From Pseudomonas marginalis (lineage in GTDB: Bacteria; Pseudomonadota; Gammaproteobacteria; Pseudomonadales; Pseudomonadaceae), in contig NZ_VTFG01000001.1 of assembly GCF_008692035.1 (NCBI RefSeq), positions 3,969,501 to 4,033,500 of the forward strand: 64,000 nucleotides of DNA, given 5' to 3'. A program made the position numbers and the translations under genes. Below the pieces are notes generated by a model. It ran no database searches, was not told where the DNA came from, and saw only the letters and a program-made list of their open reading frames with translations. Positions within the stretch are counted from its first letter, which is position 1. The number at the start of each line of letters is the position of its first letter. Of the stretch, positions 36,547 through 46,900 are shown piece after piece.

Positions 36547-37038
36547 TCAGGCGATACGTGGGTCTGGATTGTCCAGCACGCTGTCTGTCTGCTCGGCACG
36601 GAATTTCTTCAGCACCGCGTGGAACTGCGGGTGCTTGGCGCCCAGGATACTGGCGGACAGCAAGGCGGCGTTGATCGCACCGGCCTTGCCGATCGCCAGG
36701 GTGGCCACCGGGATACCGGCCGGCATCTGCACGATGGACAACAGCGAATCCACGCCCGAGAGCATTGCCGACTGCACCGGTACGCCAAGCACCGGCAGGT
36801 GGGTCTTGGCCGCACACATGCCCGGCAGGTGTGCGGCACCGCCGGCACCGGCGATGATCACCTCGATGCCACGGGATTCTGCTTCATCGGCATACTGGAA
36901 CAGCAAATCCGGGGTGCGGTGGGCAGAGACCACTTTCACTTCATACGGAATGCCGAGTTTTTCCAGCATATCGGCGGTGTGGCTAAGGGTGGACCAATCG
37001 GACTTGGAGCCCATGATCACGCCAACCAATGCACTCAT
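36547..37038 (-). CDS. purE: PurE, N5-CAIR mutase
   Basis: A 163-residue class I PurE, with GVIMGSKSDW near the N-terminus, VVSAHRTPD and GAGGAAHLPGMCAA. It converts N5-CAIR to CAIR and forms an operon with purK. A strong intrinsic terminator lies 38 bases upstream on the same strand, suggesting transcription attenuation or a separate short RNA in its leader. Confidence 0.97.
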   Translation of the reverse strand: MSALVGVIMGSKSDWSTLSHTADMLEKLGIPYEVKVVSAHRTPDLLFQYADEAESRGIEVIIAGAGGAAHLPGMCAAKTHLPVLGVPVQSAMLSGVDSLLSIVQMPAGIPVATLAIGKAGAINAALLSASILGAKHPQFHAVLKKFRAEQTDSVLDNPDPRIA

Positions 37039-37076
37039 CGTCGTGCCTCTTCTCTCTGGGCGCCCGCAGGCGCGTC

Positions 37077-37119
37077 AAAAAACAACAAGCCACGCGGGAA
37101 ATCCGGCGTGGCTTGTTGT
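37077..37119 (-). terminator. Strong intrinsic terminator in the purE leader
   Basis: A perfect 14-bp stem (37082-37095 with 37106-37119, 10-base loop) is followed on the minus strand by six T. It reads toward purE, whose start is only 38 bases beyond, and no minus-strand coding gene lies upstream of it. Confidence 0.85.
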
Positions 37120-37150
37120 ACGAAATGTGGCCGGTTGGACCGGCCGAAGG
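37077..37150 (-). ncRNA. Candidate attenuated leader or small RNA upstream of purE
   Basis: A possible -10 element TATACT (minus strand, 37157-37162) would start an RNA near 37150 that ends at the strong terminator at 37077, giving about 74 nucleotides. The segment between can fold as GGCCTTCGGCC or GGCCGGTCCAACCGGCC, then the terminator. No clear -35 was found. It may be a purine-responsive leader or a free small RNA; inference from structure only. Confidence 0.35.
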
Positions 37151-37424
37151 CCGCGCAGTATACCGTAATAATCCAGATAAACAGCCCCTGGAATGACCAT
37201 CTGTCATGACAGCTGCCAATCCCGGCTTTGCTGACCTGAAAGTCAATCAAGCCGCGCTCCGCCCTACAGCTTTAAATGCATTTTCCCCGAGAATAAAAGC
37301 CTTGCCGCCTACAACGTCAGGGATTGAAAAAAACAGGCCTCTCAGAAAAAAAAACAAACAATCCTGCACTTTCAAAGTTCTGTTTCGCACGCCTATTTTA
37401 ACCGCCTCAACAAGGAGGAATAAC
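37151..37424. other. Intergenic region upstream of the metalloprotease gene
   Basis: An AT-rich stretch of about 270 bases. It holds the palindrome CTGTCATGACAG (37200-37211) and A-rich runs around 37326-37360. Open reading continues in the metalloprotease frame through this stretch, but no start with a ribosome site is seen before 37425. Promoters for both directions should lie here. Confidence 0.4.
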
Positions 37425-37427
37425 TTG
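37412..37427 (+). promoter_or_regulatory. Ribosome-binding site fixing a TTG start
   Basis: AAGGAGGAA at 37412-37420, an essentially perfect Shine-Dalgarno, is followed by TAAC and TTG at 37425. It sets the start of the metalloprotease at TTG and rules out the longer in-frame reading from 37206. Confidence 0.85.
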
Positions 37428-38333
37428 AGCACTATTAACCCCCCAACCCTCCCAGCAATGCAAACCATCACGCCTGAAAACAACCAAGCCCTATCCAAGC
37501 ACCCCGAACAAAAACCCGCCTCATATTTTGCCCCCGACCGAGTATCCACCGACCGGCTAAACCCGCACCGCCTGAACATGACCATTAATGATCAGAAGTT
37601 TTCCCTTGAAATGCGACCCGAAGTACCAGGGCCGGGTTTGCAGCACCAAACGGCTGACTCTGCAAGAAGCAAACGCTCAGTGGACGATCACCATCACACT
37701 TCAACCGGCAAGCGTCCCATCAACTTACACATCGTGATTCATGAAGATCTAAAAGGTGTAGATCGTAACCAGCTGTTCAATGAACATTTCTCCTGGCTGA
37801 AAACTGAACTTGAAGAAATTTCCGGCAGAGACATACATTTTTCTTTCCTCTCCCCACACGAAATGCGCCACATGAACTACAAACATGAAGACTTTGGAAA
37901 AGCAGGCCAAGCCTGGGCTCAAGAAGTTGAAGACCTGCGAGACAAACTCGGATTCGATCCAGATATAAACAAATTCTTGCTTTTAACCAAAGATGATTTA
38001 GCAAAAGGTGTTGCCGGAACCGGCGTTAGCGATTACGCAATCGCGAAAGCGCACTCTGTCGTTCCAGCTCACGAAGTAGGCCACATGTTCGGCGCGACCC
38101 ATGAAGACGCCGAAAAATACTTTAATAAGGAGGGCAAAACGATTTCATCGCTATACGGCGAGAGCGTCGCGCTCGAGGTAATACGGAAAATCCCACAATT
38201 CCGCCGTATATGGGGTTACCAGCCATCAATTATGAATGGAGGTGACGGCATACAGCAGCCTCAGGGGCAGGCTTACCGCTTCAGCGACAAAAACAGAGAA
38301 AATATCCGTAATTACCTCAAGAACATCCCTTGA
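37425..38333 (+). CDS. Putative metzincin zinc metalloprotease
   Basis: A 302-residue protein. The zinc motif H216-E-V-G-H220-M-F-G223-A-T-H226 followed by E-D is the metzincin HExxHxxGxxH signature, and SIMNGG with M270 is a good Met-turn. Residues 1-80 are Pro/Asn/Gln-rich and look disordered; RSKR (81-84) before SVDDHHH could be a propeptide cleavage site. There is no signal peptide, so export, if any, needs another route (T6SS, a type I or III system, or lysis). The gene is clearly more AT-rich than purE or aspA, stands alone and has no obvious immunity or inhibitor gene. Target unknown. Confidence 0.8.
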   Translation: MSTINPPTLPAMQTITPENNQALSKHPEQKPASYFAPDRVSTDRLNPHRLNMTINDQKFSLEMRPEVPGPGLQHQTADSARSKRSVDDHHHTSTGKRPINLHIVIHEDLKGVDRNQLFNEHFSWLKTELEEISGRDIHFSFLSPHEMRHMNYKHEDFGKAGQAWAQEVEDLRDKLGFDPDINKFLLLTKDDLAKGVAGTGVSDYAIAKAHSVVPAHEVGHMFGATHEDAEKYFNKEGKTISSLYGESVALEVIRKIPQFRRIWGYQPSIMNGGDGIQQPQGQAYRFSDKNRENIRNYLKNIP

Positions 38334-38384
38334 TGCGGCTATACCGCCCATCTTACAAAGAAAGCCAATCCTGTTGACTTTCCT

Positions 38385-39305
38385 CTAGCCTGCCGCCCCG
38401 CCGGCAGTCGCCGCGCCACCTTCCAACTTGCGCCACAACAACCGCACATTCGCCTTGCGCACCAGCGCGCAGCGATACAGACGAATTTCCAGCGGCACGT
38501 GCCATTGCGGCCCGCCGCAGACCACCAACTCACCGCGGGCCAGTTCGGCACGCACGCTCAGTTGCGGCACCCAGGCGATGCCCAGGCCTTCCAGGGCCAT
38601 GCTTTTGAGGCTGTCGGCCATGGCGGTTTCGTACACCGTGGTAAAGCGCAGCGCGCGCTGGCGCAGCAACAGGTGCACGGAACGGCCGAGGAACGCCCCG
38701 GCGCTGTAGGCCAGCAGCGGCACACTGCCCTCGCCTTCGAGGTCGAACAGCGGCTTGCCGTCGGCGTCGGCCGCGCATACCGGGAGCATTTCGGTGTTGC
38801 CCAGGTGCAGTGAGGGGAAGATCTCGGCGTCCATCTGCATGGCCGCATCCGGGTCGTAGAAGGCCAGCATCAAATCGCAACCGCCTTCGCGCAGGGCGTG
38901 CACGGCGTCACCGACGTTGGTGGCAACCAGCCGCGTGGCGATGTTCAGGCCGTCGTTGCGCAGCTGCGCGATCCAGCGCGGAAAGAAACCCAGCGCCAGG
39001 GAGTGGGCAGCGGCCACCTGCATGACTTCGCCCTGCCCGCCTTCCAGGTGATGCAAATGGCGCAGCACTTCGCCGAGCTGCTCGACCACGGTACGCGCGG
39101 TGACCAGGAACAACTGCCCCGCCGCCGTCAGCTCAACCGGCGTGCGCGAGCGGTTGACCAGGGTCAGGCCCAATGCGGCCTCAAGGCTGCGGATACGTCG
39201 GCTGAACGCCGGCTGGGTGACAAAGCGCCGCTCCGCCGCCTGGGAAAAGCTGCGAGTCGCCGCCAGGGCGCTGAAGTCTTCCAGCCATTTGCTCTCAAGG
39301 TTCAT
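38385..39305 (-). CDS. LysR-family regulator, divergent from aspA
   Basis: A 306-residue regulator. The N-terminal helix-turn-helix has FSALAATRSFSQAAERRFVTQPAFSRRIRSLE, followed by a typical co-inducer-binding domain. The start at 39305 has GGGAGG 6 bases upstream. It is divergent from aspA with 182 bases between, so aspartase and perhaps the downstream symporter are likely targets. I recall the same pair in P. aeruginosa. Confidence 0.92.
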   Translation of the reverse strand: MNLESKWLEDFSALAATRSFSQAAERRFVTQPAFSRRIRSLEAALGLTLVNRSRTPVELTAAGQLFLVTARTVVEQLGEVLRHLHHLEGGQGEVMQVAAAHSLALGFFPRWIAQLRNDGLNIATRLVATNVGDAVHALREGGCDLMLAFYDPDAAMQMDAEIFPSLHLGNTEMLPVCAADADGKPLFDLEGEGSVPLLAYSAGAFLGRSVHLLLRQRALRFTTVYETAMADSLKSMALEGLGIAWVPQLSVRAELARGELVVCGGPQWHVPLEIRLYRCALVRKANVRLLWRKLEGGAATAGGAAG

Positions 39306-39487
39306 CACTGCCTCCCACGGGTACGCACCATTTTGGCACACACGCCCGCCATGATAGCCGGGTCACACTCACATTATGCCGTTTATGCATAGGCCAGTGT
39401 TTAACAGCATTGGCCCAAAATTTCCTACAGGCCTAGCATTCGCAGCGTTCCGGCCTGTTCCGGGTCCATATCGAGATGATTTCCGTC

Positions 39488-40912
<1,425 letters not shown>

Positions 40913-40966
40913 GCGTTTGTTGCACCGCTCACCAGGTTGAGGGACTAGACACCTCTCACCTTTTGA

Positions 40967-41001
40967 GGGCCTGAAGGCTCGTTCTTCAGGCCCTTTTTTT
41001 T
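40967..41001 (+). terminator. Terminator after aspA
   Basis: A 10-bp stem (GGGCCTGAAG/CTTCAGGCCC, 7-base loop) is followed by eight T. It is a strong intrinsic terminator and isolates aspA from the symporter gene. Confidence 0.93.
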
Positions 41002-41303
41002 GCCTCAAGGTTGTGAAATGACGCCCATAAAAAATCCAATATCGCCCTGCAAACCCTCCTTGCCTGTAACAGCTTGGCTGAAACCTTTAATCAGCCCGAG
41101 CAGACGGATCACGTTCGCCTAGGTATAGTGCCGCCCCTCTTCGCGTCTGCGGCCGTCGGTAACGAGCCCGGATACACGCGATAGCGCATGAATAACAACA
41201 CCCGCAAAAGGATTGGGGTCGAACCGTCGCGCACTGCCTGGTGCTATGCGAGGGGTAGGACCGTCCTGCGTTTGCCATTAGAAAAATCAGCGAGGAACAC
41301 TCC
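41002..41303 (+). other. Leader region of the symporter gene
   Basis: This holds a possible -10 TATAGT at about 41114-41119, leaving an unusually long untranslated leader of about 180 bases before the symporter start. Short inverted segments exist, but I could not match it to a glycine or other known riboswitch. No coding frame is supported. Confidence 0.35.
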
Positions 41304-42749
41304 ATGCTCGAAGTCATCAACGACTTCCTCTCAGGGAAAGTACTGATCGTGCTCATTGTCGGGCTCGGCGGTTATTTCACGATCCGCTCGCGTTTCGTTC
41401 AATTGCGTCACTTTTTCCACATGTTTTCGGTGTTTCGCGACAGCCTGAAAAACAGCTCCGACCAACTCAGCTCGTTCCAGGCGCTGATGCTCAGCCTGGC
41501 CGGGCGTGTCGGTGCCGGTAACATCGCGGGTGTCGGCATTGCCGTGACCCTGGGCGGCCCGGGTGCCGTGTTCTGGATGTGGGTCACCGCGCTGGTGGGC
41601 ATGTCTTCGAGCTTTATCGAGTGCTCCCTCGGCCAGTTGTACAAGCGCACTGACGCGGAAGGTACCTACCGTGGCGGCCCGGCCTATTACATCCAGCACG
41701 GCCTGCACAAGCGCTGGCTGGGGATGGTCATGGCGTTCCTGCTGCTGGTGACCTTCGGCTTTGCCTTCAACGGCCTGCAAGCCCACGCGGTGACCCACTC
41801 GCTGAACAACGCGTTTGGCCTGGACACCACCTACACCGGCCTGGCCCTGGCGGTATTGCTGGGCCTGGTGTTCATCGGCGGGATCAAGCGCATCGCCTCG
41901 ATCGCCGACCTGCTGGTACCGGTCAAGACCCTGGTCTACATCGCCGTGACCCTGTATGTGATCGTGCTGCAATTCGACCACGTACCGGCCATGCTCGCGA
42001 CCATCGTCAAAAGCGCCTTCGGCCTCGACCAAGCCTTCGGCGGCCTGGTGGGCAGCGCAATCATCATGGGTGTGAAACGCGGCGTGTTCGCCAACGAAGC
42101 CGGCCTGGGCAGTGCGCCCAACGTAGCGGCCGTCGCTTCGGTAGAACACCCGATCGCCCAAGGCGTGGTCCAGGCGTTCAGCGTGTTCCTCGACACCTTC
42201 GTGATCTGCACCTGCACCGCGCTGCTGATCCTGCTCTCCGGTTTCTACACCCCAGGCTTCGAAGGCGACGGCATTGCCCTGACCCAGAACTCCCTGGCCG
42301 CTGTGGTGGGTGACTGGGGCCGCATGTTTATCTCGGTGGCCCTGGCGTTGTTCGTGTTTACCTCGATCATGTACAACTACTACCTGGGCGAGAGCAACCT
42401 GCGCTTCCTGGTGGGCAACAACCGCAAGGTGCTGATGGGCTATCGCGCGCTGGTGCTGGTGCTGATTTTCTGGGGTTCGATCGAGAACCTGAGCACCGTG
42501 TTCGCCTTCGCCGACATCACCATGACCATGCTGGCGTTCGTCAACCTGTTCGCCCTGGCATTCCTGTTCAAGATTGCCATGCGCATCCTGAACGACTACG
42601 ACAACCAGCGCGCGGCAGGCATCAAGACCCCGGTGTTCGACTCCAGCCAGTTCCCAGACCTGGACCTGGATCGCAAGGCCTGGCCGGCCAATCCGGTAAA
42701 ACCGCAAGCGACCCCAGCGGCGGAACTGAACGCTCAAGTGCAACGCTGA
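41304..42749 (+). CDS. Alanine/glycine:cation symporter (AGCS family)
   Basis: A 481-residue protein with about 11 membrane segments and AGCS signatures: QALMLSLAGRVGAGNIAGVG, FWMWVTALVGMSSSFIECSLGQ and KRGVFANEAGLGSAPNVAA. These are sodium- or proton-coupled importers of alanine or glycine. GCGAGGA lies just before the ATG. Next to aspA and an asparaginase it suggests an amino-acid uptake and breakdown neighbourhood, although a terminator separates each. Confidence 0.93.
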   Translation: MLEVINDFLSGKVLIVLIVGLGGYFTIRSRFVQLRHFFHMFSVFRDSLKNSSDQLSSFQALMLSLAGRVGAGNIAGVGIAVTLGGPGAVFWMWVTALVGMSSSFIECSLGQLYKRTDAEGTYRGGPAYYIQHGLHKRWLGMVMAFLLLVTFGFAFNGLQAHAVTHSLNNAFGLDTTYTGLALAVLLGLVFIGGIKRIASIADLLVPVKTLVYIAVTLYVIVLQFDHVPAMLATIVKSAFGLDQAFGGLVGSAIIMGVKRGVFANEAGLGSAPNVAAVASVEHPIAQGVVQAFSVFLDTFVICTCTALLILLSGFYTPGFEGDGIALTQNSLAAVVGDWGRMFISVALALFVFTSIMYNYYLGESNLRFLVGNNRKVLMGYRALVLVLIFWGSIENLSTVFAFADITMTMLAFVNLFALAFLFKIAMRILNDYDNQRAAGIKTPVFDSSQFPDLDLDRKAWPANPVKPQATPAAELNAQVQR

Positions 42750-42764
42750 GCGTAGACAGATGAC

Positions 42765-42808
42765 ACGCCGCCCGGCCTTGGGCATGCTCTGGGCCCGGCG
42801 GCGTTTTT
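42765..42808 (+). terminator. Terminator between symporter and asparaginase
   Basis: A GC-rich hairpin (outer stem ACGCCGCC/GGCGGCGT with a weaker inner part) is followed by TTTTT. It lies 15 bases after the symporter stop. Confidence 0.75.
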
Positions 42809-42826
42809 CGTTCAGGAGAATCTTCG

Positions 42827-43804
42827 ATGTCCCCAGCCAATAACCTCATGGTGCTCTACACCGGTGGCACCATCGGCATGCAGGCCAGCGCCAATGGCCT
42901 GGCCCCCGCATCCGGTTTTGAAGCGCGCATGCGCGAACAGCTCGCCAACGTGTCAGTACCCGCCTGGCGCTTCCGGGAAATGTCCCCGCTGATCGACAGC
43001 GCCAACATGACCCCCGCCTACTGGCAGCGCCTGCGCACCGCCGTGGTCGAGGCCGTGGATGACGGTTGCGATGCCGTGCTGATCCTGCACGGCACCGACA
43101 CCCTGGCCTACAGCGCGGCGGCGATGAGCTTCCAGCTGTTGGGCTTGCCGGCGCCGGTGGTGTTCACCGGCTCGATGTTGCCTGCCGGCGTACCCGACAG
43201 CGATGCCTGGGAAAACGTCAGCGGAGCCCTGCTGGCGTTGGGCGAGGGCCTGGCGCCCGGCGTGCACCTGTACTTCCACGGCGCGCTGATGGCCCCGACC
43301 CGCTGCGCGAAGATCCGCAGCTTTGGTCGCCATCCGTTCGCCGCGCTGCAGCGCAACGGCGGTGTGGCCAAGGCCGAAGCGCTGCACGCCGCGCTGGATT
43401 ACCGCCAACCGAAGGCCCTGGCCAATGTCGGTGTATTGCCGCTGGTACCAGGCATCGCCGCAGCACCATTGGACGCATTGCTCGGCAGCGGCATCCAGGC
43501 ACTGGTGCTGGAATGCTTCGGCAGCGGCACCGGGCCCAGCGATAACCCTGAGTTTCTTGCCAGCCTCCAGCGCGCCGAAGAAAACGGCATCGTGGTCGTG
43601 GCAATCACCCAATGCCATGAAGGCGGCGTGGAACTGGATGTGTACGAAGCCGGCAGCCGCCTGCGCGGCGTGGGCGTGTTGTCAGGCGGCGGCATGACCC
43701 GTGAAGCGGTATTCGGCAAGCTCAACGCGTTGCTCGGGGCCGGGCTGTCCATCGCCGAAGTCCGGCGACTGGTAGAGCTGGACCTGTGCGGCGAACTGAG
43801 CTGA
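42827..43804 (+). CDS. ansA: L-asparaginase, cytoplasmic type
   Basis: A 325-residue asparaginase with both catalytic threonine motifs, LYTGGTIG near the N-terminus and LILHGTDTLAYSAAA around residue 87. There is no signal peptide, so it is probably the low-affinity cytoplasmic type rather than the periplasmic glutaminase-asparaginase. It makes aspartate and ammonia from asparagine; aspartase next door can take aspartate to fumarate. CAGGAG lies upstream of the ATG. Confidence 0.9.
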   Translation: MSPANNLMVLYTGGTIGMQASANGLAPASGFEARMREQLANVSVPAWRFREMSPLIDSANMTPAYWQRLRTAVVEAVDDGCDAVLILHGTDTLAYSAAAMSFQLLGLPAPVVFTGSMLPAGVPDSDAWENVSGALLALGEGLAPGVHLYFHGALMAPTRCAKIRSFGRHPFAALQRNGGVAKAEALHAALDYRQPKALANVGVLPLVPGIAAAPLDALLGSGIQALVLECFGSGTGPSDNPEFLASLQRAEENGIVVVAITQCHEGGVELDVYEAGSRLRGVGVLSGGGMTREAVFGKLNALLGAGLSIAEVRRLVELDLCGELS

Positions 43805-43920
43805 CCCCACCGCCGCACTGTAGATAGTCACCCCCTTCCCTGGCTGGCCGGCCCCTAGGATGGAACACCCGAGCGAACACCTCGGGCCGTTCCCATCAAC
43901 CGGCAAGACAGGGATGCCCC

Positions 43921-46900
43921 ATGACCACGCCCATCTCAATCGCTTCACAACAGCCACTGGAATTGCTCACCCAACTGTTAACAGGCCCGTCGTTCAGGGA
44001 AGTGGCGGCGGTGTTGTTGCGCCAGGCACTGCAGGCCCGCTACCCCACACTGGCAATCGACCCCGATATCTGCCTGATCGGCACCCCTGGTTGGGAGATC
44101 ATCGACGAACAGGCCTGCGCCACTACCACCGCTTACCGCACACTGAGCGACAGCCTGACCGATCAGGCCGTGCTCGGCGAACCGACCCTGTACATCGAAG
44201 GCGAACACTTCCTGACCCAACAACCGCTCACCGAGCCGCCAACCCATTTGCCGGTGCGCATCGGTGACATCGCCCATCTGCTCAATACCCTGGCCCCCGT
44301 CATGCTCACGGCCTGGCAGGAGCAACAACTGGCGTTCTGGAACAAAAGCAACGGCAGCGGCCCCCATTGGCATCAGCTGTCCAACTCATTGCGCGGGGTG
44401 TGGAATGTCCGGCAGGCACCGGGCTGGAACGAAAGCGACTGCGCCATGGCGCGCCAGTTGTTTCACGCGCCCACCTACGATGTGCGACGGCTCGACGACC
44501 CATACACCAGCCACGCCTACCTGCTCGACATCGATCAGGTCGACGGCGCGCAGGTGACCCACCTCAACCGGCTCGCGCTGTCGGTCCTGATCGGCAAGCA
44601 GGCCGGGCGAGACGTTATCCTCACCCACTCGCTGCTCAAGGGCTATGAGAAGTTCACGTCCCTGGCACAGCTGGGCCGAAGCCTGCCCGCTCGCCTGGAC
44701 ACCTCGGCGCCCCGCACACAGTTGCAATGGCGCCTGTTCGAACCTGACGGCAATTTTTTCGATTACCAGGCCTGCAGCCTGATTGCCTTGCAGGTCGAGG
44801 CCATCGGCAGCCTGGATTTCTCCGACCTGCGCCACCCGGACACGGCTCCGCCACCCGGTGCCACCGAGTTGACCACCGGTCCCGGCCCCGGCCGCGAGTG
44901 GTACCAGCAGGCGCTGCCGGGCTGGCTGCAGGAGGCGTCGACGTCCGACCTGAACTTCTATGCGCGGCATCTCAAGGACCTCGCGTCCCTGAACAGCAGC
45001 ACCGGCGGCAAGTTGTATCAGGACGATATCCCGCCCATCGAGCAGTACGCGCTCAATCACCTCAAGGCGGAAATCCTCAAGGACCATCCGCAAGCCGGTG
45101 CCCTGGCCTTGGATACGCTCACCCTGAAAGTCCAGCAGCCGGTGGTGTGGGGGACTTTCACGGTGCCCGGCATGACCGAGACCACCACCTTCAACCTCGC
45201 CGAACTGGCGCTGCACAACCTGATCGCCATCCCGGTCGGCAACAAGACCTTGCAGCTGCATAACGGCCAAAATCTGCCGGACTGGCTGACCGTCGAGTAC
45301 ATCGAGAGCCTCATTTCCCGGGTGGACATCGGCCGGAACTACCCGGCGCTGATCAAAAGCAAGCTGCTGGAAATCCCTCGCGAGGCCTCATCGCGAAAGA
45401 ACCTCTACATCCAGCACCTGCGCATCCAGCTGCCGTTGCTGGCCCTGCAGGGCAAGATTCAGCAACAGGATGGCATCGATGACCGCGGCTATCGATACGT
45501 CGCCGCCCTGATGCAAGCCGAGGCCTCGGATCACACGGTAGACGGGCAGACCATCGTCATGCGGCCTCTGGCGTTCATCCCGCAACGGCGGGACGACGCC
45601 GCTGCCGATGAGGTCGAAAACATGTACGTCATCGGCCCGCAAGATCCCGCCGCCGGCCCCTGCCTGCTCTATCGACCGCTGTTCACGCCGGCCCTGGTGC
45701 AATACCCGTCCCCGGCCAACCTGATGTACGCCATTGCACAGTCCCCCGACCTGCGCCGTTCGGTGCTGGCCTGGTTGCCGGACAGCGCGCGCGATGCTTA
45801 CGCCAACTATGTGTTCCCGGGAGAATTGCCTTCTCCCTGGGCCGTCGCCGATTTTCTGGTGGACGCCTCGACACTGGAAACCATGAGCGGCCCCATCGGC
45901 CTGGGCAAAGACCCACTCAAGGGTGACCTGCTCGCCGGGCTGTTTGAAGCCAACGCCCAGGCCCTGGTCAAGCTGGCCGACCGCCAGTCGACCTCCAATA
46001 CCGAGAACCGCTGGGCGACCCTCAAGCAAACAGGCTGGACGCTCCTCAATGCCGCGCTGCCCTTTACCAGCCCCAGCGTGGCGACAGGCCTGTGGATCTG
46101 GCAGATCGTCGATCAGTTGCAACAGTTTGTCGGGGCCACGGAGCAGGATGACACCGCGGTCCAATGGACCACTTTCACCGACGTGCTGCTGAACCTGTCG
46201 ATGGCGATTACCCTGCATATCAGCACGCGCCTGCGTCCCCGCGGCGCTCGGCCCGAGCGGGAATCCAGGCCGACCGAGCCCTCGGCAGGGCAGCGGGTCG
46301 AGATCAAACAGCTGGGCGCCATCGCCGGCAATGAAAGCCCACCGGGTCACACTCCACTGCTGCATACCAGCGGCGCGCTCAATCGGTCGGCCGCCACCCT
46401 GGGGCGGGTGCTGGACCGTTTCAAAGTCAGCCAGCCTGGCGCAGCGAGCAGCGTCGACACCCGCCCGGGGCCGACCCGCCACCTGACCCGCGTCGCCGAG
46501 CGTCTCTACGCACAGGTCGGCGAGCGCTGGTTTGAAGTGAGCGCGGACGACGAGGGCAACGTGGTCATCATCGACCCCCGGCAGCCGGATCGAACCGGAC
46601 CGCCGCTGATTCACAACGCCGCCGGCCAATGGTTCGTCGACACCCGCCTGCGCCTGCGCGGCGGCGGCCCCAAGCGCATGCTCAACAAAGCCGAAGCGGA
46701 AGCGACCCTCAAGGCCGCCGAAGTACGGGCCAAGCTCGAGGCCTTCGAAAACGCCAAGAAGACCGCACAAAGAGCGCTGCAACAGGCCCGCCAGGCCATG
46801 ACCGACGTCTCCGGTAACGCTGCAGAAGTCAAACGCCAGCACTACATGGACACCCTCGACCAGCAGAGCGCGGATTACGAAGCGGCACTGCAACACCTCA

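Noticed and set aside
37200..37211. CTGTCATGACAG palindrome as a Pho box
   Set aside because: Half-sites are inverted rather than direct repeats 11 bases apart, and neither neighbour is a phosphate gene.
37206..37424. N-terminal extension of the metalloprotease to ATG 37206
   Set aside because: No ribosome site there, low-complexity translation, and a perfect Shine-Dalgarno placed for TTG 37425.
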